From: Bin80 sp026709335
Lineage (GTDB): Bacteria > Bacteroidota > Rhodothermia > Rhodothermales > Bin80
Length of the DNA: 64,000 bases
Assembly: GCA_965200825.1 (NCBI GenBank)
Contig: OZ241385.1
Span: 2,728,001-2,792,000, forward strand
Direction of reading: 5' to 3'
Under the pieces are notes generated by a model. It did not search any database. It was not told the origin of the DNA and saw nothing but the letters and a program-made list of their open reading frames with translations. Shown piece by piece: positions 26,718 to 35,547 of the stretch (position 1 is the first letter of the stretch; the number at the start of each line of letters is the position of its first letter). The position numbers and the translations under genes were made by a program.

Positions 26718-27716
26718 ATGGAAGAGCCGGCACTTGCCCAATTGCGTGAGGGCAAGTCTCGAATCATGAAGCAGATACGTCAGCGCATCGTTGGTCAGGA
26801 TGAAGTGATTGAACAGGTTTTAATTGCACTCTTTGCTGGAGGGCATTGTCTTCTGACAGGGGTTCCCGGGCTTGCCAAAACATTGTTGATCAAATCTCTC
26901 GGTGAGATGCTTGACTTGTCGTATAAGCGGATTCAGTTCACACCGGATCTGATGCCGGCGGATATTACAGGGATGGAGATGCTGGATGAGGATCGAACGA
27001 CCGGGCGCAGGAACATTGAATTTGTCAAAGGCCCCATTTTTGCCAATATTATCCTTGCAGACGAAATCAATCGTACTCCTCCCAAAACGCAAGCAGCCTT
27101 GCTGGAGGCGATGCAAGAGTATCAGGTCACTGCTGCAGGTGAGCAACTTTCTTTGGAAAAACCTTTCTTCGTGCTGGCGACACAGAATCCGATTGAGCTG
27201 GAGGGGACGTACCCGTTGCCGGAAGCTCAGCTTGATCGATTCATGTTTAATATTGTGATTGATTATTTGTCTGCTGAAGATGAGTTGACGGTTGCCCTGG
27301 AAACCACCAGCCGAGATCAGGAGCCCGTAGAAAAAGTGTTGAGTGGTACAGACATTCTGTCTTATCAACATGAGATCCGTAAAGTTTTCGTTCCCAATAA
27401 TGTTGCCCAATTTGCCGTAGATCTGGTTCGCAGTACGCGACCAAAGGCGGAAGGAGCACTGGAATTTATATCCAACTGGGTGAGTTGGGGAGCAGGGTTG
27501 CGAGCTACGCAGTATCTACTCCTTGGCGGGAAAGTGCGAGCTGCATTACGGGGTCGTTACAATGTAGCTATAGAGGATATCCGAACCTTGGCATATCCCG
27601 TACTTCGTCACCGCGTACTCACAAACTTCTATGCAGAGAGTGAGGGAGTGAATGTAGAGTCGGTGATTGATCGGCTTTTGTCTGAGGTATCTGAGCCTGT
27701 AAGTAGCCTTTCGTAA
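26718..27716 (+). CDS. MoxR-family AAA+ ATPase
   Basis: A 332-residue ATPase chaperone. Visible are RIVGQDEVIEQVLIALFAGGHCLL, Walker A GVPGLAKT, Walker B with IILADEINRTPPKTQAALLEAM, sensor 1 in FFVLATQNPIELEGTYPLPEAQLDRFM, and a C-terminal lid. I used the ATG at 26718; an earlier TTG is in frame. MoxR genes normally precede DUF58 and von Willebrand A genes for assembly of surface or respiratory complexes. Here no such partner follows; the next 460 bp are decayed sequence and then a toxin-antitoxin pair, so its operon may have been broken. Confidence 0.92.
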   Translation: MEEPALAQLREGKSRIMKQIRQRIVGQDEVIEQVLIALFAGGHCLLTGVPGLAKTLLIKSLGEMLDLSYKRIQFTPDLMPADITGMEMLDEDRTTGRRNIEFVKGPIFANIILADEINRTPPKTQAALLEAMQEYQVTAAGEQLSLEKPFFVLATQNPIELEGTYPLPEAQLDRFMFNIVIDYLSAEDELTVALETTSRDQEPVEKVLSGTDILSYQHEIRKVFVPNNVAQFAVDLVRSTRPKAEGALEFISNWVSWGAGLRATQYLLLGGKVRAALRGRYNVAIEDIRTLAYPVLRHRVLTNFYAESEGVNVESVIDRLLSEVSEPVSSLS

Positions 27717-28182
27717 TCGTGGTGGTCGAGACCAAAGAGTCAATATCCATCTCTGAGCATTTTGCAAAACCCTTCGCTTGAGTGCAAATATTATCTGGAT
27801 GCACAGGAGGGAAAATTTTTCTATTTGGAACAAAGGTTTTGCAAAAGCCCTGCCTCTCTTCCAGTCTATAAAATGCGTGAGTTTTTACAGGATGCATCCA
27901 ATCATAGAATTTTTGCTGGTCTATTGGAACGTATGGTTTATAGCCCACTGTCTTGAGGAATCTCAGGTGCTGACACTGAAACAAGCCTCCACGAGAGTAT
28001 GTGTTATATAAAATGAGTTTTTCTGAAAATACGCGTAGATCCGGCATATGGTCGATGTCTAACCTCAGGGAGTAAGACTAGACTATCTTTCCTTTCACGG
28101 TGCCCAGAGTTAACATTTTCAGGGCTATGCAGTATAATTAATTTCCAATTTACACCAATTAATGTGAATTGAAATTCATATT
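27717..28182. other. Decayed region with IS-end-like inverted motif
   Basis: No intact gene. ATTTTGCAAAACCC at 27759-27772 faces AGGTTTTGCAAAAGCC at 27834-27849, an inverted pair about 60 bp apart that looks like a small IS remnant or MITE. Right end holds the AbiEi promoter region. Confidence 0.4.
28140..28176. promoter_or_regulatory. Candidate AbiEi operator
   Basis: AATTTCCAATT at 28140-28150 is an imperfect inverted match of AATTGAAATT at 28167-28176, just upstream of the antitoxin start at 28183. AbiEi antitoxins are known to repress their own operon by binding inverted repeats. The assignment here is inference. Confidence 0.35.
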
Positions 28183-28986
28183 ATGAATACACAAATCAAG
28201 ATACCGAAAGGGCGACTTCGCCTTGCAACCGTTATTCAGTCTGCTGGGCGGGTGATTCGTGCTGACGATGTAGAAAAATCCCTCGATGTAGATCGTCCTA
28301 CCGCTTCAAAACTCCTCTCCAGGTGGCGCAGTCAGGGATGGTTGCGGCGTGCGGGCCCTGGCGTCTATGTACAGGTGCCCATAGAATACATTGAGTTTGA
28401 ACAGGTATTAACGGATCCCTGGATCCTTGTGCCTGAATTATTTAATCCTGCTTATGTAGCTGGCAGGACCGCCGCTGAATACTGGGGGCTTACAGAGCAG
28501 ATTTTCCTCGACTTAGTGGTGATGACTGGACAGCCAGTAAAGGAGAAATACCAAAAGCGCCTTGGCCTACGGTTTACATTAAAGCACATTTGCTCAGGCA
28601 AAATTTTTGGTATGAAGCATGTATGGAACGAAACGATCAGGATTGCTGTCTCGGATGTTCATAGAACGATGCTGGACATCTTGGATGATCCTGAATTGGG
28701 AGGCGGAATTCAGCATGTGGAAGATTGTTTTTCTGAATATCTACGCCATGAACACAGAAATGATAAGGAGCTGATCTCCTATGCCTCTCGTCTTGGAAAT
28801 GGTGCCGTATTCAAACGTTTAGGTTTTTTGGCAGAGCGTAAGCCGAATTGTACATACCTCATGGATGCTTGCAAGGAGGGAATGACCAAAGGCAATGCAA
28901 AACTTCAACCAGGAGTGCCAAACCCACGCTTAGTGTCAAAATGGCGTCTTTGGGTTCCTGAGAGCTGGGCTCCGAAGAGTAAATGA
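28183..28986 (+). CDS. AbiEi-like antitoxin (type IV toxin-antitoxin)
   Basis: A 267-residue protein with an N-terminal winged helix (ATVIQSAGRVIRADDVEKSLDVDRPTASKLLSRWRSQGWLRR) followed by PGVYVQVP and the antitoxin body (YVAGRTAAEYWGLTEQIF, SDVHRTMLDILDDPELGGGIQHVEDCF). This is the usual AbiEi layout: a DNA-binding autorepressor that also blocks toxin activity without direct contact. It overlaps the toxin gene by 4 nt (ATGA). Such pairs give phage abortive infection or stabilise mobile DNA. Confidence 0.85.
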   Translation: MNTQIKIPKGRLRLATVIQSAGRVIRADDVEKSLDVDRPTASKLLSRWRSQGWLRRAGPGVYVQVPIEYIEFEQVLTDPWILVPELFNPAYVAGRTAAEYWGLTEQIFLDLVVMTGQPVKEKYQKRLGLRFTLKHICSGKIFGMKHVWNETIRIAVSDVHRTMLDILDDPELGGGIQHVEDCFSEYLRHEHRNDKELISYASRLGNGAVFKRLGFLAERKPNCTYLMDACKEGMTKGNAKLQPGVPNPRLVSKWRLWVPESWAPKSK

Positions 28987-30179
28987 TTGGGAAACAAGAG
29001 ATCTTGCATATCTCAAATGTACGGCGCATAAACCCTCATGTCATTGAAAAAGACTACATACTCGGGTGGATATTAGCTGGAATATACCATAATGCCACCC
29101 TGAAGAACAGTTGGATTTTCAAGGGGGGAACCTGTCTCAAGAAATGTCACTTTGACACCTATAGATTTTCAGAAGATCTTGATTTTACAGTTGTGAAACC
29201 CTCTCATCTCAGTAGTGATTTTCTCACTGAGACATTCACTGAAATATGTGATTGGCTCCATGATGAGTTTGGGTTAGAAATTCCGCCAAGACTTCTCAGT
29301 TTTGAAATATTTACAAACCCGAGGGGCTCAAAATCTTGCCGGGGGAAAATTGGTTATCGAGGTCCGGTGAATCCTCAATATGGATATCGCTCTCTTCCAA
29401 GACTTAAGATTGATCTAACATTTGATGAGATTTTAGTGCTTCCATCAACTGAAAGAACTATACATCACAACTACAGTGATGATTTGCCCGAAGAGTTAGT
29501 AGCCCAATGCTATGCTATAGAAGAGATTGCCGCCGAGAAAATCTGTGCCATGGGACAGCGTGTAAGGCCAAGAGACTTATACGATCTAGTTAATCTCTTC
29601 CGCAATGACGAGGCTCGGCCAAATCGTATCATTATCAATGAAATACTCCTCAAAAAATGCGCACACCGTAATATTACAGTTCCAAAGCTCAGTGATATAC
29701 AGGTACGTGATAAAGATTTTGAAATGCATTGGAGCCATATGCTTAGCCATCAACTTCAAGAACTCCCACCCATTGAATCTTATTTCTCTGCATTATCTAA
29801 ATTCTTTGACTGGCTACAGACAGGGGCGATACACTCCCTGTCACCTATAGCGCAGATTCAAGAAAATGAAACAATCCTCCGGGAATCATCAATGAACCTG
29901 CATCTCAAACATGATGCAAAAGTTTGGTTAGAGGTGATCCGTTTTGCGGCAATCAACCATCTGTGTGTTGATCTTACCTATGAACACTCGGTTCATTGCA
30001 TTGAACCTTATTCGCTACACTGTGCAAAAGATGGAAAAATCATATTGCATGCAATCAGAATTTCTGATAAAAAGCACTTCATATATCAAATTGAAAATAT
30101 TGAGAGTGCAAGAGTTACAACGCATAGCTATATTCCACGCTATCAAATAGAACTCCGTCCGTTGATCCAGCCATCATAA
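28983..30179 (+). CDS. AbiEii-like nucleotidyltransferase toxin with WYL-like C-terminus
   Basis: A 398-residue protein. Residues 1-240 or so form an AbiEii nucleotidyltransferase: EKDYILGWILAGI, FKGGTCLKK, and RFSEDLDFTV with the metal-binding Asp pair, then KIDLTFDE and EEIAAEKICAMGQRVRPRDLYDL. Toxins of this group block growth, and relatives add nucleotides to tRNA. After a linker, residues 315-395 look like a WYL domain (IRFAAINHLCVDLTYE, HCIEPYSLHCAKDGKIILHAI, IENIESARV), a ligand-sensing fold found in defence regulators. The fusion could make the toxin switchable. The first part is secure, the second is my reading. Confidence 0.85.
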   Translation: MIGKQEILHISNVRRINPHVIEKDYILGWILAGIYHNATLKNSWIFKGGTCLKKCHFDTYRFSEDLDFTVVKPSHLSSDFLTETFTEICDWLHDEFGLEIPPRLLSFEIFTNPRGSKSCRGKIGYRGPVNPQYGYRSLPRLKIDLTFDEILVLPSTERTIHHNYSDDLPEELVAQCYAIEEIAAEKICAMGQRVRPRDLYDLVNLFRNDEARPNRIIINEILLKKCAHRNITVPKLSDIQVRDKDFEMHWSHMLSHQLQELPPIESYFSALSKFFDWLQTGAIHSLSPIAQIQENETILRESSMNLHLKHDAKVWLEVIRFAAINHLCVDLTYEHSVHCIEPYSLHCAKDGKIILHAIRISDKKHFIYQIENIESARVTTHSYIPRYQIELRPLIQPS

Positions 30180-30195
30180 GATATCAGATCACAGA

Positions 30196-30225
30196 GTATG
30201 TTGCGCTTCTCGTAGCGCAACATAC
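30196..30225 (+). terminator. Perfect 12-bp stem-loop after abiE genes
   Basis: GTATGTTGCGCT at 30196-30207 pairs exactly with AGCGCAACATAC at 30214-30225 with a 6-nt loop, 17 bp after the toxin stop. No T-run follows. A terminator or transcript-stabilising hairpin is likely. Confidence 0.6.
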
Positions 30226-30644
30226 GGGCAAGTCGCAGAGGGCTCTGGATTCAGCGGTCCCACGCTGAGCGTGTAACGTCAAAATTTTGAAAGTCCGCGA
30301 CAAAACTTTTACATATTCTCTGTGAATGTAGAGAAGGCCATTCAACTTGTTCCAGTAGAAGTTCCGGGAGTAGGGCGCGATAAGTACTGTGAATAGATCA
30401 CAAGGAGAATGATCAGATTGTCACTACTAGATTTCAGCTACACACACGTTGAATGTGAGAGAGTCAATCTTTCTCTGAGTGGACACTCTATCCAGAGAGC
30501 CTCCACTCGTGAAAGCAAAGAGTTCATGATTAGAGTTAGAAGCTTTTGTCGAGGTCTGAGCAGGTGGCAATTATTGTCTGGATATCTAGGAACTACTATC
30601 TTCGGAGTCCGGTTGAAGCCTGCTTAATTTTAGAGGGTCAGATT
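30226..30644. other. Intergenic before Pot-like operon
   Basis: No gene supported. An ORF starting at 30409 covers part of it without domain signal. The operon promoter should be here. Confidence 0.35.
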
Positions 30645-31811
30645 TTGATCAAAACAGGTGGACAAGCTTCCCCAGATTCGCCCGGCGGAGCTTCAGAGCA
30701 GCATCACAAGAACACCCATGTTGAGTTCAAGGGAGTCAGCAAGAGCTACGATGGTCATAACAGAGTAGTTAAAGATTTTGATCTCAAGATCCAAACAGGC
30801 GAATTTGTGACCCTGTTGGGGCCGTCAGGATCAGGAAAGACGACCGTTCTGATGATGCTTGCAGGTTTCCAGACACCGTCTGAAGGTGAGATCCTACTTG
30901 AGGGGCGTCTCATCCATGACCTACCAGCGCGTAAACGCGGAATTGGCATGGTTTTTCAGAATTATGCACTTTTCCCACATATGACAGTGGGCGCGAATTT
31001 GGCGTTTCCTTTGGAGGTCCGTGGTATCTCCTCAGAAGAGCGCAAGGAACGAGTTGAACGGGTGTTACGCCTAGTCCGTCTTGAAGGGTTTGCCGACCGC
31101 CACCCGAGTCAGCTTTCTGGTGGCCAACAACAGCGAGTTGCAATTGCACGAGCCCTGGTTTTTGATCCCACCCTTGTATTGATGGATGAACCCCTGGGCG
31201 CACTGGACAGGAATCTGCGAGAAGAAATGCAATATGAGATTCGCCGCATCCATCGCACTTTGGAAGTAACCATGGTTTATGTAACTCATGATCAACAGGA
31301 AGCGATGGTCATGTCAGATCGTATCGCAGTTTTACGTGCTGGTATTGTAGAACAGATTTCAGTGCCCGAGGGACTCTATGAGGCTCCTCAGAGTGCATTT
31401 GTGGCCCGTTTTATTGGTGAGAGTAATCAACTTTTGGGGCAAGTCCACAGATTGCTGGAAGAGGATAATGTGTGCGAGGTGAAGACAGGTGGTGAGATCA
31501 TTCGTGCGCTAAAGGTGGAGTCATGCGGCGTGGGAGATCACGTTACTCTTTCAATTCGCCCTGAGCGAGTCAAGATTAACCCCGGACCGAACCAGTACGT
31601 GAACGAAGTGAATGCTACCGTGCGGGATCTGACGTTTTTGGGAGATCAATTGCGGATCCGACTGGCTACATGTGGTATAGAAGATTTTATTGTTACAATT
31701 CCCAATATTGTGGGGCATGGTGGGTTGGTGGAAGGTGATTCCATTCGTATCGGCTGGACGACTGTTGACTGCCGGGCCCTCAATTACGAACATCCGAATC
31801 CAGAAAATTAA
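30645..31811 (+). CDS. ABC transporter ATP-binding protein, PotA-like
   Basis: A 388-residue ATPase of the spermidine/putrescine-type (Opine/polyamine/iron) import family. Motifs: Walker A GPSGSGKTTV, Q-loop VFQNYALFPHM, signature LSGGQQQRVAIARAL, Walker B LVLMDEPLGALD, switch His in VYVTHDQQEAM; a C-terminal TOBE/OB domain carries SIRPERV. I chose the in-frame TTG at 30645 because the domain starts near residue 25 from there; no ATG gives a better start. It is first of a four-gene operon: ATPase, binding protein, two permeases. Confidence 0.92.
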   Translation: MIKTGGQASPDSPGGASEQHHKNTHVEFKGVSKSYDGHNRVVKDFDLKIQTGEFVTLLGPSGSGKTTVLMMLAGFQTPSEGEILLEGRLIHDLPARKRGIGMVFQNYALFPHMTVGANLAFPLEVRGISSEERKERVERVLRLVRLEGFADRHPSQLSGGQQQRVAIARALVFDPTLVLMDEPLGALDRNLREEMQYEIRRIHRTLEVTMVYVTHDQQEAMVMSDRIAVLRAGIVEQISVPEGLYEAPQSAFVARFIGESNQLLGQVHRLLEEDNVCEVKTGGEIIRALKVESCGVGDHVTLSIRPERVKINPGPNQYVNEVNATVRDLTFLGDQLRIRLATCGIEDFIVTIPNIVGHGGLVEGDSIRIGWTTVDCRALNYEHPNPEN

Positions 31812-31814
31812 ATC

Positions 31815-32906
31815 ATGAATTATCATATTAAATTAGTTGCATTGTCTGTTTTGATTGCCTTATTTGTAGCTGCTTGTTCAACCGAAGAGGCTCCTTATGT
31901 CACAGCGGTATCTTGGGGAGGTTCATATGGAAAAGCGGTCAACGAGAGTGCGAATATCCCATTTTCCGAAGAAACTGGTATCGAGGTAAGAGTTGAAGAT
32001 TATAATGGAGGACTGGCTCAGATTCGTGCACAGGTAGAGATTGGGGAGGTTCATTGGGATGTAGTAGACTTGGAAATCGCTGACGCAGTGCGAGGTTGTG
32101 ACGAAGGGCTGCTGGAACCCATAGATTTTGACATGCTAACTCCCGCTCCCGACGGGACTCCAGCCTCCGAAGATTTTCCCGATGAGGTTAAAACCGGATG
32201 TGGGATCGGTAGCCTCGTTTATTCAAATGTGTATGCTTATAACGCAGAAACCATCCGCGGTCCTGCACCCGAAACACCGGCAGATTTTTTTGATTTAGAA
32301 AAAATTCCCGGCCGTCGCGGGTTGAGGCGTGTTCCTCATGTAAACCTTGAATTTGCATTGCTCGCCGACGGGGTTCCCGCAAATGAAGTGTATGCTGTAA
32401 TGAGTACTCCCAAAGGATTAGATCGTGCTTTTGCAAAACTTGAAACAATTAAGGATCAAGTTGACTGGTGGGAAGCGGGTGCACAGCCTCCGCAAATGCT
32501 TGCTGATGGGCAAGTGGTTATGAGCACCGCATACAATGGGCGCATCTTCAATGCGCAGGTTCTTGAAGATCAGCCGTTCGTAATTGTATGGGATGGTCAG
32601 GTATATGATATAGGTCAGGCTTCAATCGTCGCCGGGACGCCCAGGCTTGCAGAGGCCCGAAAATATGTTGCGTTTTTGACCAGTACAGAATCATTAGCTC
32701 GAATTGGTGAAAGAATTTCATATTCCTCTGTACGGAATTCGGGGCAATCACTTGTGACAACTCATTTAACGACAGGTGTTGACATGGCGCCTCACTTGCC
32801 TGCCAATCCCGACAATATGCGGAATGCTTTACGTTTTGATTGGGCTTGGTGGGCGGACCATCAGGATGAGCTGAATGAGCGCTTTAGTGCATGGCTGGCT
32901 CTTTGA
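31815..32906 (+). CDS. ABC transporter substrate-binding lipoprotein, PotD-like
   Basis: A 363-residue exported protein with lipobox FVAACS and the family pattern TAVSWGGSYGKAVNESANIPFSEETGIEV, QVEIGEVHWDVVDLE, GCGIGSLVYSNVYAYNAE and MSTAYNGRI. It captures the ligand outside the inner membrane and delivers it to the two permeases. The YNGGLAQIRAQ segment is more like the marine putrescine-like group than E. coli PotD, so the ligand could be a polyamine or another small cation. It starts 3 nt after the ATPase stop. Confidence 0.9.
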   Translation: MNYHIKLVALSVLIALFVAACSTEEAPYVTAVSWGGSYGKAVNESANIPFSEETGIEVRVEDYNGGLAQIRAQVEIGEVHWDVVDLEIADAVRGCDEGLLEPIDFDMLTPAPDGTPASEDFPDEVKTGCGIGSLVYSNVYAYNAETIRGPAPETPADFFDLEKIPGRRGLRRVPHVNLEFALLADGVPANEVYAVMSTPKGLDRAFAKLETIKDQVDWWEAGAQPPQMLADGQVVMSTAYNGRIFNAQVLEDQPFVIVWDGQVYDIGQASIVAGTPRLAEARKYVAFLTSTESLARIGERISYSSVRNSGQSLVTTHLTTGVDMAPHLPANPDNMRNALRFDWAWWADHQDELNERFSAWLAL

Positions 32907-34108
32907 CATCGTTGAGGGATCCGAGATATCGTGCACGGCTTAGGGCACTTGCTTTGGTTGCTCCCCTTGTGATCTTCATTGGGGTGACCTTTATTGCGCC
33001 TTTGGGGACAATGCTGACTCGCAGTGTCTATGATCCCGTGGTCGCTGATGTACTACCCAATACATTGCGATTGCTTGACTCCTGGGATGGAGTAGGACTT
33101 CCATCGGAAGCTGTTTATGCTGCCGCTTCAGAGGAGATCTCCCAAGCGGAGGCAGAACGTTCACTTGGTTTGGTTGCTAGTCGAATCAACCGGGTACGAG
33201 GAGGTCTTCGGGGAGCAATTACGCATACCTCCCGTGAATTACGTAACGTGCAGCAGGGATCTCGGCGCGAATCAATGATAGCCATTGATTCTGTCTGGTC
33301 TGATCCAGCGACGTGGCATGCAATCCAAGTAACGGGTGAACGTTTTACTTCACGGCATTATTTGAATGCTTTGGATTTGCAGCGCCTTCCTGACGGTTCG
33401 GTGGTCAGTCAGCCCGATGAGCGTCGTATTTATGTTCATCTTTTTTGGCGTACTCTCATGATTAGTGCGCTCATCACGTTACTCTGTCTTGTGCTGGGCT
33501 ATCCAATCGCGCATTTGATTGCCCGCTCACCACCTCAGCGTGCGAATTTGTTATTAATTCTGGTGCTGGTTCCATTTTGGACATCACTCCTGGTTCGGAC
33601 TACCTCGTGGATCGTATTACTACAGACACAAGGGGTTTTGAACGATCTTCTCGTCGCGATCGGGCTAATTGGTGATGATGGACGTTTATCTATGATCTAC
33701 AACATGACTGGAACTATTGTGGCCATGACTCATGTTCTATTGCCATTCATGGTTTTGCCACTTTATTCAGTAATGCGCGGGATTTCTGAAACTCATATGA
33801 ATGCGGCTGCATCACTTGGTGCAACTCCCTTACAGGCATTTTTACGAGTTTATTGGCCTCAGTCTTTGCCCGGTGTAGGTGCAGGTGCTCTTCTTGTCTT
33901 CATACTAGCAATTGGCTACTATATCACCCCAGCGTTGGTAGGAGGCAGTGATGGGCAATTAATTTCAAACATGATTGCCTACCATATGCAGACCTCACTT
34001 AACTGGGGGTTGGCTGCTGCCCTTGGTGGAGTATTGTTAGCAGGCGTCCTTGTACTGTATGTAGTATATGAACGGCTCATAGGTATCGAGAGAATAGGGT
34101 TGAGGTAA
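32891..34108 (+). CDS. ABC transporter permease, PotB-like, with large external insertion
   Basis: A 405-residue inner-membrane permease. After helix 1 (ALVAPLVIFIGVTFIAPLGTML) comes a hydrophilic segment of about 150 residues (SVYDP to YVHLFW) before helix 2, much longer than the short loop in E. coli PotB. The rest is standard: HLIARSPPQRANLLLILV, and the coupling EAA loop AAASLGATPLQAFLRVYWPQSLPG. The start overlaps the binding protein gene by 16 nt. Similar long forms are known among marine alphaproteobacterial importers, so the operon may have been acquired by transfer. Confidence 0.88.
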   Translation: MAGSLTSLRDPRYRARLRALALVAPLVIFIGVTFIAPLGTMLTRSVYDPVVADVLPNTLRLLDSWDGVGLPSEAVYAAASEEISQAEAERSLGLVASRINRVRGGLRGAITHTSRELRNVQQGSRRESMIAIDSVWSDPATWHAIQVTGERFTSRHYLNALDLQRLPDGSVVSQPDERRIYVHLFWRTLMISALITLLCLVLGYPIAHLIARSPPQRANLLLILVLVPFWTSLLVRTTSWIVLLQTQGVLNDLLVAIGLIGDDGRLSMIYNMTGTIVAMTHVLLPFMVLPLYSVMRGISETHMNAAASLGATPLQAFLRVYWPQSLPGVGAGALLVFILAIGYYITPALVGGSDGQLISNMIAYHMQTSLNWGLAAALGGVLLAGVLVLYVVYERLIGIERIGLR

Positions 34109-34932
34109 TGATGAGCGGCACGCGACCCAAGTTTGGTCGAATCCTCTATTTGGGTTTTTGCACACTCGTCTTTGTGTTTTTGGTGGCGCCGATCATCGTC
34201 ATCGTTCCCTTGAGTTTCAATGCCGAACCCTACTTTACCTTCACAGAAGGAATGTTGCGTTTGGATCCTGATGCTTGGTCATTGAGATGGTATCGTGAGA
34301 TCATTTTTAGTGAAGCCTGGGTGAAAAGCTTTGTAAACAGTATCGTTATCGGTGTCAGTGCAACGGTGCTTGCTACCTTTTTTGGCACTTTAGCTGCACT
34401 GGGGCTCGCGAGTTCGGCGATTCCTGCCAGGAGAGCGATCATGGGAATGATTATTTCACCGATGGTCACGCCCGTGATTATTGCTGCAGCAGGCATGTTT
34501 TTCTTCTACTCAGAGCTTGGGCTGGGCCAGACACACCTTAGCATTATTCTTGCCCATACAGTACTGGGAGTTCCTTTTGTTGTGGTCACGGTAACAGCGA
34601 CACTGGCCGCCTATGATTCCACGCTCAATCATGCGGCAGCCAGTCTGGGTGCTGGTCCCTGGACTACGTTTCGTCGCATACAGTTTCCGTTAATAGCACC
34701 CGGGGTGATTTCAGGTTCTCTTTTTGCGTTCGCCGCCTCGTTTGATGAGGTGGTGGTGATCCTGTTTATGGGTGGAATTGAGCAACGTACGATTCCGCGT
34801 CAGATGTGGGCCGGAATCAGGGAGCAGATCAGCCCTGCAATTTTAGCGATTGCGACATTTCTGATCGTATTTGCTGTGCTTTTACTTCTTACGGTGAACT
34901 GGTTGAGGCAACGGGGAGAAGCCAGAGCGTAA
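34108..34932 (+). CDS. ABC transporter permease, PotC-like
   Basis: A 274-residue inner-membrane permease with six hydrophobic segments and the EAA coupling loop AAASLGAGPWTTFRRIQFPLIAPG. It forms the channel with the preceding permease. Its start overlaps the previous stop (TAATG at 34106-34110), so translation is coupled. Length and order match PotC. Last gene of the operon, followed by a hairpin near 35040. Confidence 0.92.
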   Translation: MMSGTRPKFGRILYLGFCTLVFVFLVAPIIVIVPLSFNAEPYFTFTEGMLRLDPDAWSLRWYREIIFSEAWVKSFVNSIVIGVSATVLATFFGTLAALGLASSAIPARRAIMGMIISPMVTPVIIAAAGMFFFYSELGLGQTHLSIILAHTVLGVPFVVVTVTATLAAYDSTLNHAAASLGAGPWTTFRRIQFPLIAPGVISGSLFAFAASFDEVVVILFMGGIEQRTIPRQMWAGIREQISPAILAIATFLIVFAVLLLLTVNWLRQRGEARA

Positions 34933-35039
34933 TCCAAGCGGGGGAGGCCAAGGCGCTGATGTTTGGGAAGATCTCAGCGAGAGGAGGCGGGAGGATCCGT
35001 ACGCTACAGTTCAGTGATTCCCTGTTGAGTCCGAAGGGA

Positions 35040-35055
35040 GAGAGGCGCCCCTCTC
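35040..35055 (+). terminator. Terminator-like hairpin after Pot-like operon
   Basis: GAGAGG at 35040-35045 pairs with CCTCTC at 35050-35055 with a 4-nt loop, followed by GTTTAA, about 110 bp after the last operon stop. Confidence 0.5.
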
Positions 35056-35079
35056 GTTTAACCATTTCTTCAGTGCCGG

Positions 35080-35481
35080 TTAAAGGCTACGGAGCTCAAT
35101 GCCCCCTCCCCTCCAATATCCAAATACAAAATGCCAGAGAGTGGCTCGGGCGGGTGAGCGGCATAGTAGCCAATGTAATAGCCAGAGGGTGGCAGCGTCT
35201 TCGCAATAGGGATCAACACCTTTTTTGCCCAGCAAATATTTTCCGAGATCCGAAGCACGCAAGGCATTACGTTCATCTGAGCTAGGATCAGCCTCAATCA
35301 CGCCAGTTGCAAGGCTCCAATGACGGATTGAACGTACCATATTCTTGCCAACTCCAAACTTAGCAATGGCAAAGTCAGATTGGAAAATAGTGCTATCCTC
35401 AATCGCATCTACCGCTTTTTTCAGCCATGCGAGTCGTAGCGGAAATGTTTCGTGCCCTGAAAAAGAATACTGTGAGGCCAT
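35080..35481 (-). pseudogene. Truncated DUF4007 protein
   Basis: 133 residues matching the N-terminal part of the DUF4007 family (FSGHETFPLRLAWLKKAVDAI, AIAKFGVGKNMVRSIRHWSLA, DPYCEDAATLWLLHWLLC). Normal members run to about 300 residues; this one stops right after WHFVFGYW, so the C-terminal half is gone. I chose the ATG at 35481. DUF4007 genes are often found near DNA phosphorothioation (Dnd-like) genes; no dnd gene is visible here. It is probably a leftover of a lost defence island. Confidence 0.7.
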
Positions 35482-35547
35482 AATGAGAGCCAATGGCGTT
35501 CAGTTTTGGTTAAAGTAGTCTACTCTAATCGTTTCAAGCATTATACC

